A stretch of 64,000 nucleotides of DNA from Apostichopus japonicus (taxonomy: Eukaryota > Echinodermata > Holothuroidea > Aspidochirotida > Stichopodidae), in assembly GCF_037975245.1 (NCBI RefSeq), contig NC_092562.1, positions 11,912,001 to 11,976,000 on the forward strand, read 5' to 3'. This document shows positions 50,572-62,206 of this stretch, piece by piece (positions within the stretch are counted from its first letter, which is position 1; each line of letters begins with the position of its first letter). The notes beneath the pieces were generated by a model that worked only from the letters and a program-made list of their open reading frames with translations, did no database searches and had not been told where the DNA came from. The position numbers and the translations under genes were made by a program.

Positions 50572-52389
50572 CAGGCGCGTATCCAGGGGCGCGTTGGGGG
50601 CACGCGCCCCCGGATAAGAAAAAGAGGAGAGAAAAAAAGAGAAGAAAAAGGGAAAAAAGAGGAGAAAAGGGAAGAGGAGGAGAGGGAGGAAGGGAAAAGA
50701 AAAAGAAGAGAGAGAGATAATGGAGAAAAGGAGGGAGTTAAAGAAAACTGCCAAGACACTGGGAAGAGAAAGCTGAACAGTGACATTATTACAGCGCTGA
50801 TCCCTATTTACACTTGGCCGGGTAACCAGTGACGGCTCGAGGACTTCGGAAGGGGCGTGCGCCTCACCCCACCCCTTACACCGACAACTCCATTTTTGAC
50901 ATTTCCATTTTTCCTCTCTCACTAATGTATCAATATAAAAACTATATATGGTCTATCATAACGTGTGTGTGTGTATGGACGCCTTAAACAATTGTGCCAA
51001 ACCAACTGTGGCTGGTCTCGAACTCGACCGAGTCGTCGGGGAACATGACGCATTTCGGGAAGGGGGCGACGGCCCTCCCCCCCCCCCGGCATATATTTAT
51101 TTTTATGATATCGCTAGTAATTTCAAAATAGAAAATGCTTAGAAGCAACTTACAAGGCATGGGAAGTATCGTATCCAGCGATCTGGGAGGCATTTTCGGC
51201 CAGAATTTTCTTGTACGCTTCGCGCCAACCCGTGGTGGCACTACACTTAGATAGTTTGCCTACAGGCTTCGCCCTTCCCTTGGCAAATTATTCGCTGCGC
51301 ACCTGTTCGAATTTGTAAAGCAAACAGCAGATATCACATCATATCAGTCAGCATGAAATGGCGGTTCCAGGATGAACAGCCTCAAAACTGTCGATGTGTG
51401 TAGTCATAGGAAGTCACCCAATTTGATTTGGGGGGGGGGGGCTGTAACGACTTGCCAGATAAATACAACCTAATTTTTCGAGCGCCCCGCGCACGTTCAA
51501 CAAGTTAATGTCCATATCATATAAGCAAGCATCGGTTATTACATCGCATACCATCGTGTATCGTACGGTCTGTGGAAATTGTGCAGTATACCGCGGGATG
51601 CTATATGTGAACAACTTTTTTACATAAGTACTGGTGAATAAGTCGACCAAGCTTACAACTTTATTTAAATTTTCAAGGAGATATTTTTTCATTTCCTTTA
51701 GTTATACATCATTGCAATTTTTTTTTCTTTCAGTAGGAACCCCCCCCCCCCCGCCGACTAAGCCTATGTGTGTAGTGTTCGGTTTCGGAAATATCTGGTA
51801 TTATTTCATTTCCTTCAACTAAGTTTTATTAGAGGGTTTAATATTTGTACACCAATAAATTAACTGTGTCTGAATTTTCGAAAATTTCCTTACCAACATT
51901 CTTCATCATACTTCCTCTTCTCGTGTAATTTTGACCAGTCTGTTATGGGTTGAAGGTTTTTCTATCGGTTGTCCATAGATGACAATTTTTGCAACATTAT
52001 GGGTTTGTTTTGAAGTGAATTTTCAAATTCTGAAAACAATGGGCTGAAAACCTTGTAAAGTGGGGCTGTCGGGTATTGTGGGCCGCGACGTAGATCACCT
52101 ACAAAAGCAATGATCCACAGGACATGCAATGAGGTCGAACATGATTTGTGACTGAAGAAAATCTTCAAAAAGTTTATTGATGAAGAAAAAACTGTTGGGA
52201 AATACTTGGTTCTATGGCAAAAGTGAACATCTAGTTGGTCATTTTCAAGCCCGATAAGTGCCATTTCCAGTGATCTAGGGGTAAAAAAAACAGATTTTTT
52301 CTTGTACGCTGCACGCCAACTGATGGTGGCGCTCCGCTTAGATAGTAATTCGCGCCCCCCCGAGTTACAAAATCCTGGATACACTCCTG
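50572..52389. mobile_element. Candidate 1.8-kb TIR element
   Basis: The left end CAGGCGCGTATCCAGG is matched by the inverted right end CCTGGATACACTCCTG (13 of 16), and ATTTT flanks both sides (50567-50571, 52390-52394) as a possible 5-bp target duplication. The interior is a mosaic: a purine-rich tract (50616-50720), a CAGTGACGGCTCGAGGA motif (about 50827), poly-C and poly-G runs, and two diverged copies of CTTGTACGCTKCRCGCCAAC (about 51210 and 52300). No transposase frame is visible. It could instead be several nested relics. Confidence 0.45.
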
Positions 52390-52464
52390 ATTTTCAGTGT
52401 TTCGATTTATCTTTTTACCAAATACTCGGGTAAAGTAAAATGTTGCAAAATCGGTTGTCGGAAG

Positions 52465-52826
52465 CAGTGGCGTAGGAAGGTACTTTTGAGAGGGGGGGCT
52501 GAAGACTGATGGCCGGCCTGGGGGAGGGGTCTAAGGGGAGGGGGTCCCCCTCCCCTTTGGATTTTTGTGCATTTCCAGGTGGCCTCAGATGCAATTTGGT
52601 GCAATATAGCACACTTCACCACCCACTCCATTTTGTAAACTTAATTTTGTATTTTCCCCTGGCCTTAGATGCAATTTGGTGCTCCAAATGAGATTTTTTT
52701 TTCTCATTTGGAAATGAAAAAGGGGTTTTCTGACTTGCGAACCGGGGGGGCGGAATGATACTTCCGCCCCTCCACATTTTTCACTGGGGGCTGGCGCCCC
52801 CCAGCCCCCCGGTTCCTACGCCCTTG
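52465..52826. mobile_element. hAT-type MITE, 362 bp, with 8-bp target duplication
   Basis: GTCGGAAG at 52457-52464 is repeated exactly at 52827-52834. The ends are CAGTGGCGTAGGAA and, inverted, CAAGGGCGTAGGAA. The 8-bp duplication and CA..TG ends fit the hAT superfamily. The interior is G/C-homopolymer-rich, contains a directly repeated GATGCAATTTGGTGC, and has no coding capacity. Confidence 0.85.
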
Positions 52827-52834
52827 GTCGGAAG

Positions 52835-54199
52835 TAATTGTATGAATGAACACTTTGTTGAAGTCTCAAAGTTGTCAAGAAATAATGAAATAAATTTGTA
52901 TTGTATTATTCAACATGTAGTGTATATATTGAATTGTTTACCACATATTTTATATAACCAAGGTATATTGACCATCGTCTACTATTTACTCAAATGTAGG
53001 ACATTGAACTCGATTTAAAGATGCCATTGAACAATTCAGCCCGAGCAAGTTGATGTCATTCCAGAGTTATGTACGGGCGCCCTCTATTATCCATGTTTCC
53101 GCCACGGTAACATTTCAGTCACATTATTGATGCAATGCATTACACTGGCTTGTTATGAGAATTATCAACTTTATTTGGGATGGGGGGGGGGGGGGGCGTA
53201 AATAAATGAGTAGCATGGACTTCCTTAAAAATATGTCTTTATAGTTCGTGTGTTGATTCGTACATGAGCAGGAGCAAATGCATGTGGTCCTTTCACCAAG
53301 AACATTCCTTGATCCCACTGAAACGTAATGATTCCATTATGCTAGGGTCGTGCGATAGATTAAAAAAGTAGCTTGGATTGTGATAACTGGATTCGAAAGA
53401 AGCTGATTAAGTAATTAGGCAGTAAGTGGGCATAGTATAGGGGCTTCGGAAGCTATTTGGGATTGGTACGGCAGATTCAGAGTGTGGCCATTTATCAACA
53501 TTATCGTGGGGACGTTTGGTAGGTTAAACTATGCTACGCACCACCATGGTTGGCGCCTAGCGTAATGGAGAAAATTTTGAAAAATGCCTCCCAGATTGCA
53601 GGAAATGACACTTCTCCCTTGTCTGTTTTTGTACCCGATTAATCTTCTGAAACACATTTTTCGACGTATGTTTCATTTTGGTTCTTACTTTTTGCCATTT
53701 TTTTTATTTCTTAGTCCTCCTTTTTTTTTCTTTCTTTTTTTGCGCCGTGAATGTTGGTCCAGCGTTCTCCTGACCTGCCGTACCGGCTCCGACGCCCCTG
53801 TAGTAAGTTTGGCATTTCACACTCCCACATTTGGAAGCATCCAGCCGTGCTGTTTGCAGTTTGTGAATAGAGTCACGTGACACAACTTTGACACCACATG
53901 AGCCTATATGACAGTAGAATAAACAAATATTGTGGAGGTTGTGAAGCGTGGCTAACAAGGTCATGTCGATCTCACTTCCTTATTCAGTAGAACACGAACT
54001 TCCTCAAACCGTGGCTGGCGACTGAGTACAAATAATACCTTTATGCGAAAAAGTAACTATTTTTTCAGACATTTTCTGTTGAAACCAACATCTTACCGTT
54101 GCATACGCGAAGTATGCTGTCTGGCCAGTGCAAAACTTCACAAGATTATTCAACTACAACAGTATCGATGCTCGAAGGTTGAGTTGTTCTAGTAAAACT
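52835..54199. other. Intergenic stretch, possible promoter region, repeat relics
   Basis: A poly-G run lies at 53180-53197. The block at about 53540-53815 ends CCGGCTCCGACGCCCCTG and looks like a DNA-transposon terminus. No gene is recognised. The last few hundred bases would be 5' flank if the following exon is real. Confidence 0.4.
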
Positions 54200-54284
54200 A
54201 TGTTTGCTAGCTTCGAAGTTACGCCGAGTTTCCTCTTGACGGTACTGTTGGCTTGCAACCAGCTGCAACCAAGCAAAACCCAAG
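54200..54284 (+). CDS. Possible first exon encoding a signal peptide
   Basis: An ATG at 54200 opens 28 codons: MFASFEVTPSFLLTVLLACN then QLQPSKTQ. The hydrophobic core (FLLTVLLAC) fits a signal peptide with cleavage after the Cys/Asn region. A consensus donor CAAG|GTACGT follows in phase 1, the phase used by the extracellular exons of the RPTP gene. No second exon was recognised downstream, so the parent gene is unknown; a secreted or receptor protein is the inference. Confidence 0.35.
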
Positions 54285-57200
54285 GTACGTTGTTGGGGAC
54301 TTACAGAGGAGAAACAGTTCACAATTTGTTGATGTGAGCCAGTCGTAAGACACGTACGGGTATCCAGAACATACCGATAGGCATTCTCCTAGGCTATAGC
54401 TTAGTTAGGCTATGTAGGCTACAGTAGGCCCGTTGTGTGGTACACTCACAATGTAGCCTAACGTAAATGTTAGAAAAAGCTTAGGGCTCTATAGTTCTTC
54501 TATTAAACATTGATCTGTATTATATACTACAGTAAAGGTATCATGTATGGATAGGCTCGTTCAGTGCTTCATCCAATGCAAGGCATCCAAGTTCATAGAC
54601 TAGGACTAACTCTAAAGCCTTTAAGGTAACTAGTTGGGGTCTAATTACTAATTAAGTACTACTACTAGTGTCGCGCTGATATCACCAATATCGGTTTTGG
54701 ACGATATCGACCCGATACTGATTCTTTTGAACAGCCAGTATATGAAGAAGAAATTGCATTTTAAGGAGTGCATTAATACGTAAAGTATCAAAATTCTAAT
54801 AGGCTGTAGTAATATTATTATCGTTTGAAAATCTCACAAACAGTAACCATGCATCTTCTAGGCTCACATTTCCTTGAATCTCATTAGTAAATTAGTAAAA
54901 CAACATGTGCGTATTTTACAACACCGTATGGTAGTCTTAACCTCTTTTATTGAATGGAAATGATCATATATATACAAATGACACTACTTAACATTGGTGC
55001 CCAATATCATGTGCTGCACCACTCAATTACAACCCTGCTTGCAAAGATACACACTCTTACAACAAATACAAATATTGTGGTTTTACTGTTCCCATTTTCG
55101 ATATTGCAATGGCTGTTGTCTTCTCTACCATAGAATGGCTAAACTTTGTTATGCTGCATACAAAATCACGTCGTGATTGTGCAGTATGACAATGCACGAA
55201 CAAGACAAATCCCTCACTATGAATTCATTGTGACGATTTTGTCATTGCATAATGCTCATTTGTTTCCGGTATATCCACTTTGTGTTCTCAATGTAGACCT
55301 GTCTGGAGTCCGCTAAGTTATTACCCCTCCAGGAGAAAAAAAAAGGATCATGCCCCCCCCCATTCATTCTCAAATGGGGTCATTGGAACCGGTGACATTT
55401 ACCAGTGGATACAGTGACATTAGAAGCAATGAAACCTAGCATCTTGTAGGTTGTTTGGGTTGTAGCCCAGGCTGTTGAAAGTGGAGTGGGTTGTATACCA
55501 GGAAATATTTAGTAAGAGGAAAGGTTCATAAAATTGCTCCCATATGGTACCCATTTCCATGTTGGTCGGTCCCGAGATACTGGTTCATAACGAATTTAAC
55601 CAAAACCCAACTTGGCCTTTACTATAGAGGCATACTTACACCCTAGGTTATACTATGTCCAGTATATACTGTACTGTAGGCTATGCAGGCCTGCAGTCAT
55701 ATATATGGTAATACTGTTAACAACCTGTGAACTGATTCATACAACAAAGCTGCATATTAATATTTACCACATATATATCCTAAAGTCACTTTCAAATGAA
55801 CACATGCAATGTTTTTCCACAATGCTTTTCTAGGGATGTTACTGCTGTTGGTGATGTGAGGAGATGTTCAATCAATGCATTTTTGGTTCCTTGCTGGAAG
55901 CAAAGAAACCAATCAGTCAAGTTGGCGTGTGGGAGTGGCGGGAGGGATGGCTTGCTTGAAGCTGCATATGTGTGCGTCTGTTAGACTTGCATAACTCAAC
56001 AACGTAGTGTTGGATATATATGTCATACTTGCTATGTATCTATGTGTTGTAGTAAGGTGTAATTTTGGTGTGATAGTTCACATAGTTCACATCGTGTGAT
56101 AACTGTGGTTAAAAAAAGGATACTATGTCATAGCACTGTCATACAGTAGGTCACCGTGATCTCAGGTCACCTTGATCCATCAAGCTTTCACACACGGCAT
56201 TTTAATCAACTGAGATCTGATTTACCCCCGTCAGTGGATCAACATCTCAAGATCAGGGAGCGTTCCCACACAGAAGTTGATTACGAGTGGTTGATCAGAC
56301 CTGGATCTGATCATCTGCTCGAGATCAAGTGGGAGAGCACCCTCTTTCTCCTCAATTCCGTGAGGAATTTGCTAGAACTACTTTCATGGCAGAACTTGCT
56401 TGTCAGTGTAACCTGATACTTTTGTGTTGTTCAGCTGCCAAGGCTTTACCATGTGCATATTGGCCACGAAGCTGTATGCGTAGTTTAGTTAATAGTGCAT
56501 ACGTACATCACTGTACTACAGACTCATAGCAGTCCTTCGATGAATTGCTTTTCCTCTAATAACAGATGTCGGGGTTGAGTCACTACAGCATTGACTGCCC
56601 TAGTTTCCACCTCAAATGGATTTTGGGACCATTTTGGTCCCACACATTCTTTACATTGCAATTACTCTTGTTATGAAATGGCAACAAAAAAAAGTATGCA
56701 AATAAGTTATGTCAATTACCTTCTTTTACCAATCTGTTAAATTCTAAATGTGACGGTAAAATCAATTGCTATAATTACAGCTCATAAGCCTAGATATAGG
56801 ATAGGATATGTGATATAATAAGTGTACCTTACTACTTACTATGTACCAGCGTAGGGATTGGTGCGCAGATCTTCTGGCAATTCCTTCCTTGTGAGATGAG
56901 TTTCAACACTTTGTACTTTGTACTTTCTTTGTTACAAAGGGACCAGACCAGAAAAGTATCCACTAATTTCTGGTTCCTCTACTTCCATCTCACATACAGT
57001 ATATTTTATTTCAATACTTTATATTTACTGTTTACTGTATTTGATACTTACTGTATATTTATCCTATACTGTTCAAAATGTAAAAAATGGAATGTAGCAA
57101 ATAAATTCAATTCAACAAATGTTAACTTCTGTTCCAACTGATATATGCTGTTGAACCACAATCAGCATGTCAAATAGTCATTGAATATATGAATACTGTA

Positions 57201-60200
57201 GGTGTAGTGTCTATTAACACTGAACAGCAGTAGATATCAGGCTTAGGCTGAACAACTAGGATGTAGTATAATATTATTACAATGGAACAAATAGGCTATC
57301 TTAGTATATAGCTTCTGAGTACAGGAAATGCAACAAGACGGTATTTTGGAGGTGATGTTAATCTCTCTCTGCTCAGTAAAAGATCCAAGCATGTATACCT
57401 GTTCAGCTTTGTGCTGGATTTTTCTGACTTACTCCTGTTGAACAATTTATAAAAATATAAACACACAATCTGGTTGTTTCTGCCATCTGCACAGCAGTTA
57501 TTCACTAATATTAAGCGTTAAGTGCAGTGAAATTTGTAGAAAGTTCGGGACGATTTCGGGAAAGTTCTTTGAAACCTCAATAAGACAAAAGTAATGCTAT
57601 AGAAATTTGTTGCTTGTTCAAAATCATACACAATATTTATTATATACTCACATTCCCCAACCAAATAGCCGGTGTATGTAGGCAATAAGGGCCTCAAACC
57701 TTGAGGCCCAATTTTTGGCAAGATTGGCCAAGATTTTATTTCCACACCTCAAATGCATTTTGGGACACATTCTTTTGGCCCAATATTTTTGGGACCATTT
57801 GTATGTATGTATATTAGATCCTCCTGCAAGCAGGAACTCGCGAAGAAGCCTATAATTGGCTTATCAAAGCCGCAAGCTGACCGAAGTCAGTCTCTCACAT
57901 TCATATTTAACGTCCATGATTATGAATTGTTAATTGTCAACAACTCTGTAACTGGACGACATACATTAATCTGGGAGTGACTCGAACCGGGAACCGGGGA
58001 CCGGGGACCATTTGGGCCCACACTTTTTGGGGTTCAATTTTGGGGGCAAGTACATCTTTGAGCCAACTTGTCAGGGCCAAATATTTTTGGGACCATGTAA
58101 ATGCAAAATTAAATCAGCCCCAATTTTTTTTGTGAGGGACCAAATTTTTAAAATTGCCATGACTCCACAACCTTAACTTAGATTATATCCAAACTTTTAT
58201 TGTAGTTGTTGGTTAATAGCTGGTACATAACGGAACATAGCGCTCACGGCACTCCGAGAGGGTCCTTAACTGTGCAGCGCAAGAGCCATTTTGTGTGTGT
58301 TTTGACCTGTATCTTCATGTGTATTTAGTCAATCATTTTGGACCATCCACATTTTAAAAGCTTAAACTGTTAGCTTGCTGGTGGTGTATGCCTTAATCCA
58401 TATATTTTGGTAACCTTACGCCAATTTTTAATTAAAAAAGTGATTTTAGGATATTTTCAATGAGAGTACACTTGAAAACCCTAGTTTTTCCGCACTGTGT
58501 GGGCTATTTTTGCACCGTAACTTTTGTATGCGAAGTCCTATAATCCCAGTTCAAACGGTGAATTAAACTATGAATATTCATCACGTTTTCCACCGATTCG
58601 TAATTAAATTGAGCAATGAGAACCTTACGCCAAATTGCAAAATTAAAAGAAATCAGGGATATTTCTTCCGTTTCCCTTTGTTCTCAATCGACATGATGTC
58701 ACGATACTGTACTCAGCACATGTAAGGGAATGTGTATTCAAGAAGTGTTGTCGTTTGATTGTGATATCTTGAGTTATTGTTAGATTCAACTCAAAATGCT
58801 TCTCAGTAACTTTCAGAAGACTTTATTTATTCAATTAATTGTAATTTCGGTTGAAAATAATACCTCCTAAGTGACATTTTCTGAATCGTTTTGAACCTGT
58901 CTCTGACCACGCGATGAAACAACTAAGTTGGAACGTACCAAACCACAGTTTGTAGGGTATGTAGTTGTTCTAAAGAAAATAGTTCTGTACTGTTTAGCAC
59001 GCAATAAAGCCTTAAAGTGTAAGGTCTATACTAGCTGCGTATAAGACAGTATTACTGATACTGCAGCCTATAGACTAATTCAGGTACAAGTCGTAATGGG
59101 GGTTCGGTCTAGTGTTTCATTGGTATTAACTCCCTAATGTATAATGGAACAGTCCCTGACGCTCTCCGCCGTCGCGTAATTGTCCACAGAGCAGCGAGGG
59201 AGAGTAGGTCAGCAGAAAAACCGCAAAGCTGTGCTTGCCGCACAGCCAATTCTTAGTTTTCACTGTGAGCGTTTTGGTCTAAAACTTTCCGTTATGCATA
59301 TACATTTGGTCATAAATATTATAAATTGGTTGGTGATACAATTTAACAATTTACTATTCCCCCAAATCAAGAAACCATAGTGCCTGTTGGGCTCTTGTTA
59401 AGGCTTACTGCATGGTACTGCATTTTATGCCATTAATTGGAATTTCAGAAATGCTTTCAGTATCACCTAGTATGAGATAACAAATATTACGAAGGTTTAC
59501 ATAAATAACTATGCTGCTAAAATAACGTCAGCTCTATTTCATGAACTGGCTATGTGTAAACATACCTAGATATACACCATCTTTAGTCTCAGAAACTACA
59601 CTAAGCTGTGATGCATGAGACGTACAGTACAGTATCTTTGAATTCAGCATGGTCATGGTCCCTTAATAATTTGTAATTGCAAGTGACACAAGAAATTCCT
59701 TAGATTAAAATAAACAGCAAATCCTTCGTTTATATTAACGTTTGCTTTATTCTGGTAAACTAACGGGCCTAATGTATTAAACACAAATTGTATAAGGACT
59801 AGTGTACACTTTTACATTAATAGCACTCTTAAATCAATTACAAGGTCAAATATTGAAAACATCAACCAATCTATAAGGTTCTACAAGTGATGGAGAACTA
59901 ACCACTTACTACAGTTTATATAATGGACTATCACGGGTCAGCAAAGTGTAGCCTCAAGGCTTTCAAAAGCCTCTATACTTCAGCCTGTGCAATATAAGGA
60001 AAAACAAAATATATAGTCTACAATTTGGGTTATTATTGTTTAAAGGGTCTACTTGTGCTAGGCTATTTTAACATATATACTGTAACAGGTGACAATACCT
60101 TTTGTAGAAATTTTGATCTTTTATTTCCCATTTTTCACATGTGAGTACTACTGTAGACTACTGTACATCAATCCTTAAACGTGAAGTTTAAGGCACCACA

Positions 60201-60309
60201 TACAAAACCAGCTATGGGGAATCCTGTGTCTTCCACGCTTAACATTTCCCTTCCGTCCGACAGCGGCGCTCCCGTCTTCATGCAGTCGAATTAACCCAAG
60301 GCAGAGCCC
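54285..60309. other. Unassigned region (intron of a putative next gene, or intergenic)
   Basis: No exon with convincing domain and splice signals. Repetitive hints: CCTCAAATGSATTTTGGGAC at about 56612 and 57747, and ATTTTTGGGACCAT at 57787 and 58085; a GGGAACCGGGGACCGGGGAC run at about 57989; ACCTTACGCCAA at 58415 and 58622. The small ORFs have no recognisable content. Confidence 0.5.
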
Positions 60310-60343
60310 TTATGGCAAGCCGTTTTAACATTTACCTCTCTAT

Positions 60344-60840
60344 TCTACTTAAGTAGAATTAATTGCATTTAAGTAGAATACAATTAAGCTTAAGTGAAAT
60401 GAATTGCACTTAAGTAGAATACAATTAAGCTTAAGTAAAATGAATTGCACTTAGGTAGAATTGCATTTTACTTAAGTTTAATTGTATTCCACTTAAGTAA
60501 AATTACCACTTTCTTTTAAGCTTAAGTTAAATTCAATTTCACTTAAGCTTAATTGTATTCTACTTAAGTAAAATACAATTCTACTTAAGTAAAATTTAAT
60601 TTAGCTTAAGTAAAAGTGTCATTCTTTTTCACTTAAGCTAAATGCATTTTACTTAAGTAAAATTGTATTTTACTTAAGTAGAATACAATTAAGCTTAAGT
60701 GAAATTGAATTTAACTTAAGCTAAATTGTATTCTACTTAAGTAGAATTGTATTTTACTTAAGTAGAATACAATTGCATTTTACTTAAGTAAAATTCAATT
60801 CTACTTAAGTAAAATACAATTTAGCTTAAGTGGAATTGAA
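60344..60840. repeat. Left ACTTAAGT palindrome array
   Basis: About twenty CTTAAG hexamers occur every 15-25 bp, mostly as ACTTAAGT or AGCTTAAGT flanked by AAAT/ATTT or GAAT/ATTC. Spacing and flanks vary, so it is not a simple satellite. Confidence 0.9.
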
Positions 60841-60871
60841 GGATATGGCAAGCCGTTATAACATTTACCTC

Positions 60872-61466
60872 GTGCGGAGAAGTGGTTGGTCTGGGGGCAA
60901 TGTTTACATGCATGGTACCATGCCTTGTGATACTTCTACTACTAGTACCACTGATTGGTGGTATGTCGTGTTGTAGTCGTTCCCTTGCCCTCAAAAGTGC
61001 TTTTCCAACTGCATCAGTAACAGTTTGCAACGATTTATTGGCTGGCTGCATTTACCAAATGTCTAACGTTCAGACTCAGTGATAAACAAAGCTTTGCTTC
61101 ATTTGCTAAGTATGGTGTTATATTCGTATATATACACAGCGAAAGCTGGATAAGTATCGCAGAATGGGGGAATGGCCGCAAAGGGTTACGTAACTAGTAC
61201 GTCTTGAACGTAACTCTATAGGTCTCACATCACAATTAATTGTTCCATTGACTTACACACTAAACTCATCACTTTCAAGACCTGCCAAAGCATAGATAGA
61301 AGTTTTCATCTGGTATATCCTACCCATCACATGATAGCTGTGTTCTAGTGGCCTATCATGGCACTTGCAAACTTCCATATCATGACCGTTTAGATTATGA
61401 GCTAGAAGAGGAGCAAGTTTATCACACTGAACCCTTCCATATGCTCGTTCGAAGTAATATCAACAT
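60872..61466 (-). other. Two coding-like minus-strand stretches inside the TIR element
   Basis: 61254-61466 is open on the minus strand and reads CDKLAPLLAHNLNGHDMEV, KCHDRPLEHSYHVMGRIYQM and ALAGLESDEFS, ending at a consensus donor (GTAAGT, 61251-61256). 60872-61053 reads QTVTDAVGKALLRARERLQ and APRPTTSPHE before GAG|GTAAAT, after an AG acceptor (AAATGCAG). The phases of the two do not join directly. They could be transposase exons, captured host exons or chance frames; neither is recognised. Confidence 0.2.
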
Positions 61467-61739
61467 TTAATCAAAGATTTTTAAAATGGTTTATATCACC
61501 TTCGATCCTCCCTATTTTCACACCATCTGTACTTAAAATTATGCTCTTTCATATAAAGGCAGAAAAAACGATGACAGTAAATGATAACATGCTTAAGGAA
61601 GCTTTACGTTAGGTACTTTTACCTCTTTTCTGACAATGGTAAACCTATTGAGCGGATGAACACGTGGTGAGGTACCTAAAATAGTATACAGAGTCGGACT
61701 TTGCGGCAAGTACAGTGCCGCAATGAGTAGCATATACTG

Positions 61740-62165
61740 ATTGACCAATCACATTTTACTTAAGCTAAATTGCATTATACTTAAGTGAAATAGATTGACC
61801 AATCACATTTCACTTAAGCGTAATTCTATTTCACTTAAGTAAAATGCAATTTAGATTGAAAAGCCATTTTGCTTAAGTAGAATAGCATTTTACTTAAGTA
61901 GAATTGAATTTTACTTAAGCAGAATTGCATTTTACTTAAGTAGAATTGAATTTTACTTAAGCAGAATTGTATTTTACTTAAGTAGAATTGTATTTTACTT
62001 AAGTAAAATACGATGTAGACAAAAACCGTTTGAACTTAAGCTAATATGAATTCCACTTAAGTGGAATACAATTAAGCTTAAGTAAAATGCAATTCTACTT
62101 AAGTGCAATTCATTTCACTTAAGCTTAATTGTATTCTACTTAAGTGGAATTAATTCTACTTAAAT
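61740..62165. repeat. Right ACTTAAGT palindrome array
   Basis: At least fifteen CTTAAG hexamers in the same style as the left array. It includes a doubled GATTGACCAATCACATTTYA (about 61739 and 61792) and ends in the inverted terminal repeat. Confidence 0.9.
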
Positions 62166-62206
62166 AGAATAGAGAGGTAAATGTTAAAACGGCTTGCCAT
62201 AAGCCC

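Larger units (their letters stand above)
60310..62202. mobile_element. 1.9-kb TIR element with ACTTAAGT-array ends
   Basis: The left end TTATGGCAAGCCGTTTTAAC, continuing through ATTTACCTCTCTATTCTACT, is repeated inverted at 62150-62202. GCCC flanks both sides (60306-60309, 62203-62206) as a possible 4-bp target duplication. Subterminal arrays (60344-60840 and 61740-62165) are built of CTTAAG palindromes. A second, direct copy of the terminal motif (ATGGCAAGCCGTTATAAC) marks the inner edge of the left array at 60845. The superfamily is not recognised. The interior of about 0.9 kb carries two coding-like minus-strand stretches. Confidence 0.75.

Noticed and set aside
50518-50922. 134-codon minus ORF and overlapping plus ORFs
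   Set aside because: Low-complexity purine/pyrimidine tract (Lys/Arg/Glu or Ser/Phe/Leu) inside transposon relics.
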